Shown: in pieces, positions 13,005-24,065 of the stretch
How positions within the stretch are numbered: the stretch's first letter is position 1
Layout: each line of letters starts with the position of its first letter
Assembly (NCBI GenBank): GCA_029204225.1
Contig: MU831855.1
Location: forward strand, 36,318 to 100,317
DNA length: 64,000 nucleotides
DNA from: Diphasiastrum complanatum
Taxonomy: Eukaryota > Streptophyta > Lycopodiopsida > Lycopodiales > Lycopodiaceae
Direction: 5' to 3'
Notes under the pieces: model-generated
Database searches by the model: none
Seen by the model: the letters and a program-made list of their open reading frames with translations, nothing else
What the model was told of the DNA's origin: nothing
Translations under genes and position numbers: made by a program

Positions 13005-13420
13005 TCAATAACATATTTCACTTAAACTTCTTCTTCAAGTTTTCCATCTCGACTTGTAGATTTGGCATCCATCTGATATAGGCTCCATTCAAACATAGTT
13101 GCCAATGCAATAATTATATGAAGAGTATTCCACTTAAATATGGGAGAAAAGGTCTCCTTATAGTCTATACTAACTTTTTGTGCAACCCTTAACAACAATT
13201 CTTGCCTTGTATTAAACTACAGTCTCAATACTTGGTCTTGAATACCCAGTTGTTACCACTGGGCTTTTTACTTTTAGGAAGGTCAAGTACCTCTCATCTA
13301 TAATAATGCTTTATAGTTTATCTTCTCATGCATTGCCCTTTGCCAAATCTCATCATCCTTGGCTTCTTCATAGAAAGAGGGTTCTTTGGCCTGAATAATA
13401 TTACTCATAAGTGTGAGTTT
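13005..13420 (-). pseudogene. Copia reverse transcriptase remnant, minus strand
   Basis: The minus-strand translation, in pieces, reads like the N-terminal half of Copia RT. It runs KEPSFYEEAKDDEIWQRAMHEKI near 13380, then KSKKPSGNNWVFKTK near 13250, then SIDYKETFSPIFK near 13150 and LATMFEWSLYQMD near 13090. Stops and at least one shift separate the pieces, and the YVDD region is missing. It is too short and decayed to assign to one of the families next to it. Confidence 0.6.
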
Positions 13421-13910
13421 ATTGGAATCTCTCAGGCTCTATCATTTTGAGGAGTTAGTTTTGAATCTCAAAAAGATCCTATAGGCAATGCCATAAGGAT
13501 GGCAAATGTTGTCAATGCAAAATATCAAAATAAATAAAAAAAATTGCCAGATATTTAACCATTTTTGTCCACACCATTTCTAATGATTAGTTATTCTATG
13601 TATTGTATAGTGTACAACTCATTGAAAAAATCATAAATTTTTAGTCGTAACTTTGATTGAGACGATTTTGATGTCATTAGAAAGCATTCAACAAGAGCTT
13701 TCCAATGATATTCTACATGACCTATTTTCTGTGAAAATGGATAAAAGTAAACTAGTTAGCAGTCATCATGGCGTTGGACCTACATCCACCACCATATTGT
13801 ACATACTTTTCATGTTGATTTAGCATAGGAAAAATGGCTCCCATCTCGAGTTCTACGAAGTGATGACGTGTATTATAGATGATAATCTAAAATTCTCATC
13901 CTATTGGCTC
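13421..13910. other. Intergenic, nothing recognised
   Basis: AT-rich sequence with stops in all frames. No protein similarity, RNA gene or repeat structure was seen. Confidence 0.4.
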
Positions 13911-14038
13911 ATGAGGTCCAATCATGTTGAGAGGTGCAAATCATGAGGTCCAACCACGTTGAGAGAGGCAAACCATGAGGTCCAATCGTGTTAAGAGGTG
14001 CAAATCACAAGGTCCAATCATGTTGAGGTGATCTCATG
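13911..14038 (+). repeat. 32-bp tandem repeat, four units
   Basis: Units begin at 13911, 13943, 13975 and 14007 with the pattern atgaggtccaatcatgttga, and diverge by a few substitutions each. The period is exactly 32 bp, so it does not preserve a reading frame. It is a minisatellite-type array. Confidence 0.85.
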
Positions 14039-16599
14039 CTTTTTAGAGCTAGAACCTCGAGCCATCACCATAGTGAACTCTCTTTAATCAATACACTTTT
14101 GGGAGATAGATTTTGGAGTCATAGCTCTTTTGTACTTTCTCTCTCTACTCAAGAGTGCAAGGATTTTCTCTCTCTACCCAAGAGCAAGATGTTTGTATCT
14201 CCAAGTCAATGAAAAATACAGGTACTATCAAACTTTCCTTGCAAATGTGTGTGTGATTTCAAATTTAAAACCTAGTAAATATTGTGAATACTTGTTTTAA
14301 TCGATATAACTTAAAAACGTGTGTGATTCAGTACTTGTTTTAGTCAAATGCGTGTGCGATTTAAGCTTCAAAACCTTGTAAATATTGTGAACTCTTGTTT
14401 TAGCCTTCTTGCAAGGTTTGCCCTTATAGAAAGAACTTAAAATCTACTTTCTTTTGTTGAAGTATGAAGCCAATGGTGCACAAGGGACATACAAGAAAAA
14501 AAAAAATGTATGTTCATGTGATTACATTGGAGAATAGATGGAGTCACATGTCACTATGAGTTGAGGAAAAAGCTAGATATTTTAATGGCAAAAATGCCAA
14601 ATTTGTTTACCTTAACACAATTCTAGGTGCACTTACCCTCACAGGTTGTTTTTCTCAAAATTTTAGCCTTAGGTTTGCCGAGGTCTTCATTTTCCGTCTT
14701 CAAGAATCAACTCCCATCTCTTTCCTTGACATTTTGACAAAGAAGATACAACTATTGTTCATTCTTAGATGGTCACTATTTCCTTGACATTTCTTACAAA
14801 AATTGTTGGATAAATTTGGAGTCATCATGTAGGGTGTCACTTTCTTGTTGGGTGGATGAATTTGAATTTTGAACTCATTATGCCACTCACTGGGTTGGAC
14901 TTTATTGTGGTGAGGAAGCAATAATTACAAGTTCCATCCACGGGTCACTCATTCACATATAACACTAGTGTTGTACAATATAAAAGCTTGGATAAAATTG
15001 GAGTGAAGGCTTAGAATTTGAAGAGTATACCATCTTTTCAAAATGAAGGGTGCCATTCAAATTCAACCTTTTTTAATCCTTTGCTTTTCGGATGAAACCT
15101 TTCAGAATGTAACAATATTTATACTTGGCTTCTAGAAACATTGGATTTGAGATGAGATTTGAACTAATCTTTCAATTTGAAAGAAAGGGTAATTTTGACA
15201 TGGAACTTTGGAAGGGTAGATTTGAATAATGGGCTCACATTGACATTTCAATATGCATTTCCTTTTGAAAGGTAAGGAGGCTAGTAAAGTTCATTGCAGC
15301 ACGGCTGACCGGGGGTCAAAGAAAGGGCGGCGGACGATAATATCCGTTGGTGACTAGAAGCAACCAAAGGATAACAAATAATATTGCAAATTGCAAACTT
15401 GTGTTTTGATGAAAGGGACAGTAAAGTCGGAGCCAGTTTATGGGACCTAGCAGCACCCCCATGACTTTGAGCCGACCAGTTGGATGGCAGCCACGTGTCA
15501 AACTATACGAAGTGCCCTTGATTACAAGACACGTGTCACAGTGGTGAAAAATATCCGATTCATGGGAAGGCATAATTGCTGATGTGCCTGGTGCCATTAA
15601 GAGATGATGGAGACCTTGCCTGGGCCTGCAAGAAAAATTGCTCTTTTTATTTGATTTTTCTCTCAAGAAGTTGGCCCGTGATCGTTACGGGAGGTCAAGA
15701 TGGTGTTTTGATGCGAAGAGGAGGCAGAGATCGAGCAAACTTGCAAAGGCAGGTGGGTTCGGTGAAAAGATGGATTCTTGGGTGTTGGCTAAAGAGGGGG
15801 TGCACGTATTTGGGCACTTGGGCGGCCTACAGGTTTATTTCATGCTTACAGATATGGGAAATCTGCATGGAAGATATGCGATCTTGCTGCCGTTGAAATC
15901 TGATCCCATGAGGGTGGGCCGTGCAATGGAAGTGGATTGGTCGTACTGCCGGGTGCTTTTGGCACTAGATTCATGGATGGAGTCTGCAAAAATCTGGCTC
16001 AATTTGATGAAGAAATGATGAAAAAAGATATATCCCTCTCAGGCTTGAAGATCATGTTGCAAGAGTTTTGAGGCTTGAGGTGGGATCATGGATAGATGGT
16101 AGCTGGGCATGTCGGTTAGGCTTGTAGTTTCATGGAGCTGAAGTTTCCAGCAGGTGGGCCCAAAATTGGGTTTACTTTATTTCAGGATCGCCAGCTCAAG
16201 GTTTCTTCTTTTTTTTGAGGATAAAAGAAGTAATTGGGTTTCACTAGCACCAGATCATGAGTCAAGCAGTCACTTTTCAATAGCTCTCCACTTCCATGTG
16301 CAAAGATAGGATCAATGACAAAGACCCACTCATCTATTTTACTACCTTTTGAATGTCACATTTCTTGGTGAATAGAGTTTTTTTAAGCTAGTTTGTGAGT
16401 CTTTGAGAGCTTCTTCTTTCGATTTAGTTGTGCAGAGAAGAGGAATTGGGGGAGGTTTTCTATTTTCGGGTTCTTGCAGTCGATTGCAGTCATTATTCAT
16501 GCTTTAGTGCGTCTTTTAATTTCTTAAATTTAGCTATCAGCCTTGTGTGTGTGTGTGTGTGATTGTCTGTTTCGTCTACTCGCTAATCCTAGATTGATA
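14039..16599. other. Intergenic sequence and 5' flank of the C2-domain gene
   Basis: 14.04-15.25 kb is AT-rich, with no believable gene. Base composition becomes more balanced from about 15.3 kb, and several open frames of 100-126 codons appear on both strands (15316-16018). They overlap each other, resemble no known family and are better read as promoter or untranslated sequence. A short TG run (16541-16562) precedes the C2 start. A transcription start or 5'-UTR intron for the C2 gene may lie in 16.2-16.6 kb but cannot be placed by eye. Confidence 0.45.
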
Positions 16600-18198
16600 A
16601 TGGCAGCTTACTCTCGGGCTTCAAGCCATTTCCCCACTTCATTTGTAGAGTCTCAGAACTCTTTGCTGGAAAGCAACGCCCATGGAGGTGGGAGCAATGG
16701 TGGTTTAAGACTGCATGGTGAATCAAGGTCTTCAGATGTAGGCTATGGAAACCCAGGTTCCTTTGAGTACGGGATTGTTCTTCATGGAGAGAGTCAGAAG
16801 AATGTCACAGCTAGTACTACTGCTTTTCTCACAGATTCTGGAGGGGAGGTGCACAGACAATTTGAGCGAGGGATCCTTGATATTTTCATCCATCACGCCA
16901 TTGGCATCCATAACATTTGCATCTACGAGAATCAAGACGTATATGCAAAGTTTTCTCTTTCTCATAATCCAGATGAAGCCTTGTGCACCAGGGTAGTAAA
17001 GAGAGGGGGCAAGAATCCTGTTTTTAACCAAAGCCTTCAGATTGCTATTGAGCATCCAGATTCTGTGTTGAGGTTTGAGATTTGGATGTCAAGCCAAGCT
17101 AGAAACTATCTAGAAGATCAGCTCCTAGGGTTTGTACAGGTGCCATTGTCTAGCCTTGTAGGGAAGGGCAAGCACACTCAAGAGTTTGCCTTGTCTTCCA
17201 CAGAATTGTTTCATTCACATGCGGGAACAATGAAACTTACTTTCATGTATCATGAGCATAAAAGATCTTCCATGGGTTCTCAGATTCTTAATGGGCGGAT
17301 GTCTTCAAGTGATGGTTTAGGAGCCTACCTGCAGCCTGAGGGCACAGACGATGGCAGCATGGCCTCAGGCATATCTGCCTTGTCCTCAAACAGCTGCCAA
17401 AATGGAAAGCTTTCTGTCTCTGATTATGGTAATGTTGAGTTTCAAGATATGCAGGCTATTGCTGAAGATCAGCAGCTAGTTTGTAATTACTTGAGTGCTG
17501 CTGCAAACAAAGTGGAATGTAAGGATGTTGCAGCAACAGTTGAGAATGGAATGATCACAGGTCCTCCATTTTTGCAAATGGGCTCTTTAAATGTTGATCT
17601 CTACTGTGACAGAGCTGGAGAAGAACAGTGCAGAGGCACGTCTTCTATGACTGACGATTGCCAGCTATTCAGTTATTCTCGCACGCCAATCTCAAATGCA
17701 GAAAATAATTTAACTATCATTTCAGACATCAGTGAGATGAAAACTTCTGCCAGAAGTGAGATGGAAGTGAACAGTTCACCATCTTCAGCAAATTACCCTA
17801 CATCTTCTAGTTCACAGACTGCCTCAGGTGCCTCAAGCTGTCAGGATTTTTTTACAAGGTTCTCTGCACCAAGCACTAGTAGCATGCAGATGGAATCTTC
17901 AACTAGAGACATAGGAAGGATTGTAAAGGAAATAGATGTTCTGCGAGGAAATGTTCGTCTACCTCTTGTGAACATGTCTACTGAGAGTGAGCCCAAAGTG
18001 GTGCAGCAAGAAATAGTTGATATGTACATGAAAAGCATGCAGCAGTTTACAGAAGCTCTTGCCAAGATGCAGCTCCCCATGGACATGGACATCAAGGAGG
18101 CTACACCAACCAAGAACAGTTCGTCTGAGCGTGACAGTGATGAAACTGGGAAGAAGAACTCTCAGAGAGTTTTTTATGGCAGCAGAGCCTTCTTTTGA
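16600..18198 (+). CDS. C2-domain (CaLB-type) calcium-dependent lipid-binding family protein
   Basis: Intact 532-codon frame using the ATG at 16600 (MAAYSRASSH). The frame is open for 19 more codons upstream, but those are encoded by a TG repeat (MCVCVCDC), so the inner ATG, with a favourable aATGGc context, is preferred. A C2 domain spans about residues 88-217, starting GILDIFIHHAIGIHNICIYE; QDVYAKF, KNPVFNQ and EDQLLGFVQVPL are hallmark strands of plant C2 proteins. A Ser-rich, probably disordered stretch follows. A C-terminal helical block (VQQEIVDMYMKSMQQFTEAL) and the terminus YGSRAFF resemble, from memory, the plant CaLB-domain family that includes Arabidopsis At1g50570. C2 domains bind phospholipid, often with calcium; the target here is unknown. 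No intron is seen inside the frame, and there is no membrane segment or signal peptide. Confidence 0.88.
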   Translation: MAAYSRASSHFPTSFVESQNSLLESNAHGGGSNGGLRLHGESRSSDVGYGNPGSFEYGIVLHGESQKNVTASTTAFLTDSGGEVHRQFERGILDIFIHHAIGIHNICIYENQDVYAKFSLSHNPDEALCTRVVKRGGKNPVFNQSLQIAIEHPDSVLRFEIWMSSQARNYLEDQLLGFVQVPLSSLVGKGKHTQEFALSSTELFHSHAGTMKLTFMYHEHKRSSMGSQILNGRMSSSDGLGAYLQPEGTDDGSMASGISALSSNSCQNGKLSVSDYGNVEFQDMQAIAEDQQLVCNYLSAAANKVECKDVAATVENGMITGPPFLQMGSLNVDLYCDRAGEEQCRGTSSMTDDCQLFSYSRTPISNAENNLTIISDISEMKTSARSEMEVNSSPSSANYPTSSSSQTASGASSCQDFFTRFSAPSTSSMQMESSTRDIGRIVKEIDVLRGNVRLPLVNMSTESEPKVVQQEIVDMYMKSMQQFTEALAKMQLPMDMDIKEATPTKNSSSERDSDETGKKNSQRVFYGSRAFF

Positions 18199-19748
18199 GT
18201 CCCAATGTGACATATTAGTGACTTTGCATATTCGAATAGTCAGATCAACCACACATCCGGTTTTTTCTTTTTCGTACGGTTATATAGATCTCTTAATTTC
18301 CATGCAAATAGCTAACAATAAGCTGTAAGACATATAAGTATGACCAGCCAGTATATCTTGCAAATATTCTGACAAGCTTCCTGTTGTTTCTACTGGCGCT
18401 AGGCCTCAACACCTCAACTTCTATGTCTTGCTGTAATTTTTTAACTTCGTAGTTTTACAGTCATGTTACTCTACATCCAGAAATCATAACTGTCAGCTTC
18501 AGAAGATAACCCCAATCATTCCCTGCGAAAGGGTGGCCTGCTCTCAGGATCTGGCCTAATGACAAGTGGCTGGATTCGAGGAGAAGTCAAGGAAGTGTAG
18601 AAATTGTTTCTGAAAACAATGAGGATAAAGGAGTTTTTCTTGTACTGAGTATGTCTTCTCTCATAAATTTGTCACGTGACATCTCGAAAAATGGTCCTAA
18701 ACTAAAGGGTTGATGAAATTTTGTATTGGTGGATCTTTTGGTTGTGAGTTTAGTGATGCTGAACATTATGTTGATTAGACTTTTGCTTTCAATTGCTAGT
18801 TTAGAACCCACTTGTTTTTTTTGTGAATGAGCAGCCAGGCATAATGATTGTGGTTCATCTAACATCTCTTGAATGCTTGAATGCATGTCTCTAGACTACC
18901 CATATCATAGTCTTTGTGTGCTCCTTTCAAGCATTGTGGAACTTTTGACATCTTGTTCCCTCGCATAACGTGGTACCTTACAAAGCTCCTATTTTACAGA
19001 CTTACAGCCCAATACGTTTGAACTACTTTTTTTTCCATTGTATGTCCAAAGATAATGTGTAAGGGACATTTTTGAATTCTTGCTTTTACAACTAGATTCA
19101 TATATCTGCACCCAGCCTGCTGCAGAGTGTTTTGTCATTAGAGATACTGAAGTTACTGCAATTAGCATAGGTGAATAAGACAACCCATAGTGTATACAAT
19201 CAGTCAAGACAAACTCTGGCAATACAAATTTTTAAGCCAGTAAATCTGTTGTTGCAAGACGTGTTCGAGTTGTCAATACAGTTGAGAGCATCAAAAGCAA
19301 CACGAGGTGGTTATCTAGAATCTACTTGTTTCCTAAATGAAGCGTTATGCAAATTTTGCTCTTTTCATATGATTTGTATGTTGAGCATATTTGATTAGAT
19401 TATGTGATGGGTGCTAGTTAGAATGAGTGAGTCTAGGCAGGGAAGACCAGCCTGACACACTTTAGAAATGTGGATGTAACCCTTTAGAGTAAGAGCACAA
19501 GAAAACCATATCTTTTAAGATTGAGATCGCTTGTTCATCAGGACATGAAGCAATTATTACTAGGCCCAAAGCTGTAGATCCACTAGGACGTTGCTCATTG
19601 CCTACTGATTTGGGAGATGTTTTAAGCACCTTGTGCATCATGAGTAGCATTGAAAATCTTATCTTTCTTAAGATGGATGAGCGTGTTAGCAATGTGTTTC
19701 AGATGATGTCATGGAAAATGCTCTAGGTGCAAGTATATAGGCATTTGT
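18199..19748. other. 3' flank of the C2 gene and intergenic sequence
   Basis: The first few hundred bases are presumably 3' UTR; a polyadenylation site cannot be placed firmly. The rest contains only short unrelated open frames on both strands (for example 19462-19692 minus) with no recognisable family. Confidence 0.4.
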
Positions 19749-20115
19749 TTACCTTTCAAACTAACCAATGCTCCAATGACATTCCAATAGCTGATAAATG
19801 GTCTTTTTTGTTCATATCTAAATAACTTTGTCAGTGTTTTTAGACTATTATTGTATCTAGAATAAAGCACTATATTATATCCAACATTTCATTATTGTCT
19901 TGAAGATTTTGATATAAAGCGAAGCTCTATGATAATGAATCCAAGTGCGAATTTCGTAAGTATGAATCATTTTATCTTGGTCATGTGATGGCTTCTAAGG
20001 AATATAAAAATCAATGATGATAAAGTTGTAGTAGTATTTGATCGGCCCAATTTTGAAGAACCAAATGTGATGGGATTTATTGGGTTCTTTGAAAGTTCAT
20101 TTCAAGGATATGTTA
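19749..20115 (+). pseudogene. Ty3/Gypsy reverse transcriptase remnant
   Basis: Translation gives LPFKLTNAPMTFQ followed by a stop, then LINGLFCSYLNNFVSVF. This parallels the conserved Gypsy RT block around the LTNAPATFQ motif and its following catalytic strand, with the YLDD lost through a shift. Further on, AKLYDNESKCEFRKYESFYLGHVM parallels the KCEF...FLGHV block just after it. At least three lesions break it. No LTR was recognised beside it. Confidence 0.65.
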
Positions 20116-20359
20116 AGATAGTTCTACCACAAAACAATGAACTGCAAGGGTGACTATTACAAGTAGGCCTAGTTAGTAGTAAACCAAGCTAGTGGAATGA
20201 GAAATTGGATGAGAGCTTCCAAGCTCTTATGATTCTAATTTTCTCACCACTAATTTTCAAATCATTGATCTTGATGAGCTACAATTTCATTATGTGATAT
20301 ATGTATGATTGCATTTCGGAAGAATAAAAAATAAAAATGTTCAAGTCTCTCACTTTGTC

Positions 20360-20500
20360 ACCTGAAGTTTTTTTTTTCCTCGGACACTATCCATCTGTGG
20401 GCAAGGTTTGAACTTGAAATCATTCCCACAACAAGCACCATTTACCACCACACCACACAAGAAGCGTTGCACTTCAAGTTTTTTGCATAATTGAGAGATT
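20360..20500 (-). repeat. SINE-like element with A/B-box-like motifs and an A-tail
   Basis: On the minus strand an A-box-like tggtggtaaatgg (about 20452-20438) is followed by a B-box-like gttcaaacc (about 20413-20405), and the sequence ends in a run of ten A (20377-20368). That order fits a short tRNA-derived SINE. Target duplications are not clear, although tctcact occurs on both sides (near 20347 and 20527). It could also be chance. Confidence 0.35.
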
Positions 20501-22610
20501 AGTGGCAATCTCCCATGATCCAATGATCTCACTAAAGTCATTTTTTTCTTGGAAAATCAATCAAGTAGCAATCTTTTTGCAATCACAAGAGGGATTGATT
20601 GATTGATTATCAAATGAATGCAAACTAGACATAAAAAAATGAGATCTAGATTAGCAATTCTACACACATCAAGCAAGTGCAATCTCAAATCATTAATCTA
20701 AGTGAAGATCCAACACCCACACGTGTGGTATGACCTTCAGTATGGCCTATAGACAGTAAATGAAGTTTAGAACACTTAGAATTTGCTTAGATCCAAAAAC
20801 AAAGTACATAGTGTAGAGAGTCGAGTTTTGCCAATGAGCTCTCAAAAATATTTTAAGGCATTACTATGGAGAGATGATGATACATAGAAAATATCTTCCC
20901 CACCTCGAGTTAGGTGAAAATCCAAGATGTAATAACGAAGATGATTGAGGCTTTTTTCCATTCTAGCCTAACCCTTGAGTTTTGCCATGTTGGTGGCTAG
21001 ATTGATCAACCTACTCCATAAATCTAGGAATTTGGTCCTATAATGTAGGAATCATAACCGAACAAACTTGACCAATCCTATGAACATGATCTAATCTACT
21101 CTATGTAAAGATTTAGCAAAATTTAGCTTGATATTTTCTCATCATTATGTACATATGTAAATCTCACATGTGTGGAGCATGTTCCCACGTGTGGAGAGTA
21201 GGGCTAACAACTCTTCACTTCCCCTTCCACCTCTCTGGACAAATGGTCTGCCTGGAAGAGAGTTGATGTTTCTGATCTCAGTAAAGCTGCAAATGCCCCC
21301 TCTTCGCTCTCTTTTCTCCTCGACCTAGAAGGCCTTCATGCTTCACAAGCCTCTCTTTTTTGTTCTACGGTTGCCATTTTTTTCGGTGCTCTCTTCCCGG
21401 ACCCTTCTTCTTTCAAAGACTTTATCTATCAGTTCATCGCCCCTCACTCCAAAAGCTTTCTAGAGAGCTTGAGTATGTAGGAACAATTCAAGATACATAT
21501 GAGGTGTGTTTTGGTGAAAATGGCAAATAGTTTTTGTTTGATGTGAAATAGTTCAAAATCAATTATCAAAGGTCAAATGCAACCACAAAAATAGGATGCG
21601 GTAATGCCAGTAGAGTTTTTGGTACCATCTTGAGGGTTGTCACCATATAGCGTCTGGATAAGTCCAAATCTGGAAGTAGGACATCATCAGACAACATATA
21701 CCCATTGACAATGCAGATCAGATTTGAAAATCTCAGGCCCGATTTAGCATAATAAAGAGAAAAGTTACTCAAAATGATGGATCAGCTACCAAATATGTGG
21801 ATGTCCCAATTTTGGCTTGAAGGCGCACACCCCTGTTTTTTTTCACTCACCAATGACGCAACGTGGCCCAATTGAAATTTATGGAGCAAGTGACAAGCTA
21901 ATTAATAAAGTGGAGCCGCGAGTCTAAATCTTCACCTTAGCTCTAGTGCCGAGGGATCGGCACTACTTTAGGTCGGGGGCCTTGTTGTGGGTATTATCTG
22001 TACATAAATAAATGGGCCCGACAAAAATAGAAAAATAGAAAAATCAAAAATAGAAAACATGTGCGAGCGTAAGCCCATAACCCAATGAGCACTTGTAGAA
22101 TATTGTACAATGGAATAAAATAGACTTGGGCCATGTACATAAAGTAATATAAAAGGCCCAAAGTCTAAGTTGCTAAGTTTCAAGTTGTTAGTCAAAGTCA
22201 AATTGGTGGTAGGTAGAATGTGCTTCTTTGTGCACCATAGATTAAGTTGTGTTTTCTGTGAAGGGCTAGGATTTTAATCCTTGCCTCAATGAAGTAGCCA
22301 ATAGAAGCACAAGGGTGGGCAAGGGCCTCCCCAAGAATAAAAAGGCACCTCTTCTCATTTGAGCATCCTCATGTGCTTGACTTCCAATTCTATTGCTTTT
22401 CTAGTGAATGCGTCTAATTTTTACCATCTTTGCTATAATTCTAGTTGATGTACTTAATGTTCCTCCATTAAATGATGTTTTACCAAATGAGCTAACTCCC
22501 CTCACTCTTTTCTCTCTAAAGTTCTCAAAAAAACTATGGATTATTTGTGTGGTTAGAGTTAGGAGGAAGGGGTAAAGTAGTGTTAGTTTTAGGAAGCAAC
22601 TAGAGTAAAC
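20501..22610. other. Intergenic sequence without a recognisable gene
   Basis: No coding similarity was found on either strand. A perfect 9-bp inverted repeat with a 4-base loop lies at 21944-21965. The CT-rich stretch at 21.2-21.5 kb contains no convincing frame. The sequence just before 22611 flanks an LTR. Confidence 0.4.
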
Positions 22611-23278
22611 TGAAGAACAAAGTGTTTCTAGTACCAAAGCTCTGCTAGCTCTCAACTCCCAACCTGACGAATATCTTGAAGACCTCGAAAACGAAGAACT
22701 CAAAGATGAAATGTTTGCGAACAACACGAACAACAGGAGAAGGTTGAACGACGCTAAACAAAAATATTCGAGACACCCGAAGGTCAAATACTTTCGACTC
22801 TTCACGCTCCAAAGGACCAGGAAGATCAAATAAGTACCGCGAAGTACAATTTCCTGATATGATATGGTGACATCAGCAGAAGAACGTTAGGACGTGCCTA
22901 ATCTGCCGCTCTTGTAATCTGTCATTAGTCTTAGATTGCTTAATCTATCTAATGAGAAATGTTACTCTGAATATAATGCAGTTGCTAGATGCACTAATGA
23001 CATAGAAGAACAAAAGATACAGATAGACAAAAATACTAAATATAAAAGTCCACCAGTGAGCGAGACATTGTAAGCAGGATCCACAGAGATCCAAGAAGTC
23101 CGCTAGTAAGCGAGACACTGTTCGTGGAAGAACACTGCTTCTCTCACGCCAATGCGCTGTGTGGGTTTGTCACACAATGCTTGAACAAGAGGATCATAAG
23201 ATGATGTTGTAGTTGTTGCGCTCATATCATTCTAAAATGTTTGATCTCGATTGAATTATCATCTGCTTATTGTTCGTG
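22611..23278 (+). repeat. LTR of an older Copia element (truncated 3' end)
   Basis: Matches 44106-44780 along its length with scattered substitutions and small indels. Both copies begin at the same base, tgaagaa, and the copy at 44106 is preceded by a purine-rich tract, so this is an LTR edge. Similarity stops at 23278; after about ten bases the sequence reads as Copia gag, so the LTR end, PBS and gag start appear deleted. An open frame inside the LTR (about 22640-22830) is shared with the other copy and is treated as a finding. Confidence 0.7.
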
Positions 23279-23279
23279 C

Positions 23280-23395
23280 AATATACAATCAAAGATCTGT
23301 ACAGTCTTCGACTCATCAGGATTGAACTTCCTAGCATGAAAGATAAAGACTTCTCTCATATTGAAGGGAGAAGGTCTATGGCCCTGGGTAGATGG
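23280..23395 (+). pseudogene. Gag fragment of the older Copia, left of the insertion
   Basis: Reads DSSGLNFLA, a stop in place of the usual Trp, then KIKTSLILKGEGLWPW in one frame, resembling the Copia gag N-terminus. It continues in the same frame across the GATGG target site into VDGTEEMPATTDKE at 29827, once the inserted element and one GATGG are ignored. This shows that the young element landed inside this gag. Confidence 0.75.
23391..23395 (+). repeat. Target site duplication, left copy (GATGG)
   Basis: Five bases, gatgg, directly before the left LTR; the same five follow the right LTR at 29827-29831. Five-base duplications are standard for Copia integration. Confidence 0.95.
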
Positions 23396-24050
23396 TGTGA
23401 AAATTGTCAACATTTCCTAGCTAGTTTGAGGCCTAAATTGGCTAAAATTGTAAATAGTTTTGGTTCTGGAGTTTCACACGTGTGAACCAGGCCACAATGT
23501 TTTTATTTACTGTATTTTTTCAGTATGATGAAGTGTCAAACTTCATACCCTTCAAAATGAGACCATTTTGATGTATTTTGGTCATATAAGCCATTTTTAG
23601 CTATTTTTCCTATATAGGGAATATCTAGGGTCAAGTACCTTCTAGAGAGAGGAGAGAGAGTCATCTTCCTCATCCATAAATAGTAGGGAAGTCGTGGAAA
23701 ACAGGTTGGAGAAACCTTTTGTATGCTTCATTGAGATCAATAGATCATTGTCATTGTTTCTTCCTCCATTGAGAGCATTGTTGTGTGTATTGTCTTCAAG
23801 CTATTGTGTATGATCTTAGGTGCTTTCCAAAAGTGATAGGCTGATGTATTATGGACTGTATAATGCTATTTTGGGCCGCACTTGATGTTTATGGAAGTTT
23901 CCATTTGTGATAAATGCTTTTTGATCAAGTTCTTTGCATTCTAGGTAGCATAGAATGTGTTGCCAATTCCTAGCTTATGTAGTTTGGAGTGCAAGCATTC
24001 AAGCCAATGATCTTGGAGTTTAGATCCACTTAGGATCTGTATTTTTCACA
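23396..24050 (+). repeat. Left (5') LTR of the intact Copia
   Basis: 655 bp, TGTGAAAA...TTTTCACA, identical to the right LTR at all but one position. A short palindrome, cacacgtgtg, lies near 23474. A tatatagg stretch near 23612 could act as the promoter TATA. Confidence 0.95.
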
Positions 24051-24065
24051 TGGTATCAGAGCTGG
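24051..24065 (+). other. Primer binding site (initiator Met tRNA type)
   Basis: tggtatcagagctgg directly follows the LTR terminal CA. The first twelve bases are the usual plant Copia sequence complementary to the 3' end of initiator methionine tRNA, where minus-strand synthesis starts. Confidence 0.95.

Noticed and set aside
15316-16018. Overlapping 106-126-codon frames upstream of the C2 gene
   Set aside because: They overlap on both strands, have no recognised family, and are more simply explained by the more balanced base composition of the 5' flank.
16543-16599. Upstream in-frame ATG extending the C2 protein by 19 residues
   Set aside because: The added peptide is encoded by a TG repeat (Cys-Val alternation) and is not typical of a conserved N-terminus.
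19462-19692. 76-codon minus-strand frame
   Set aside because: No similarity recognised and no supporting context.
21944-21965. Palindrome ending in cacta, considered as a CACTA transposon terminus
   Set aside because: The two arms are four bases apart, no subterminal repeats follow and no transposase is present. It is only a short hairpin.
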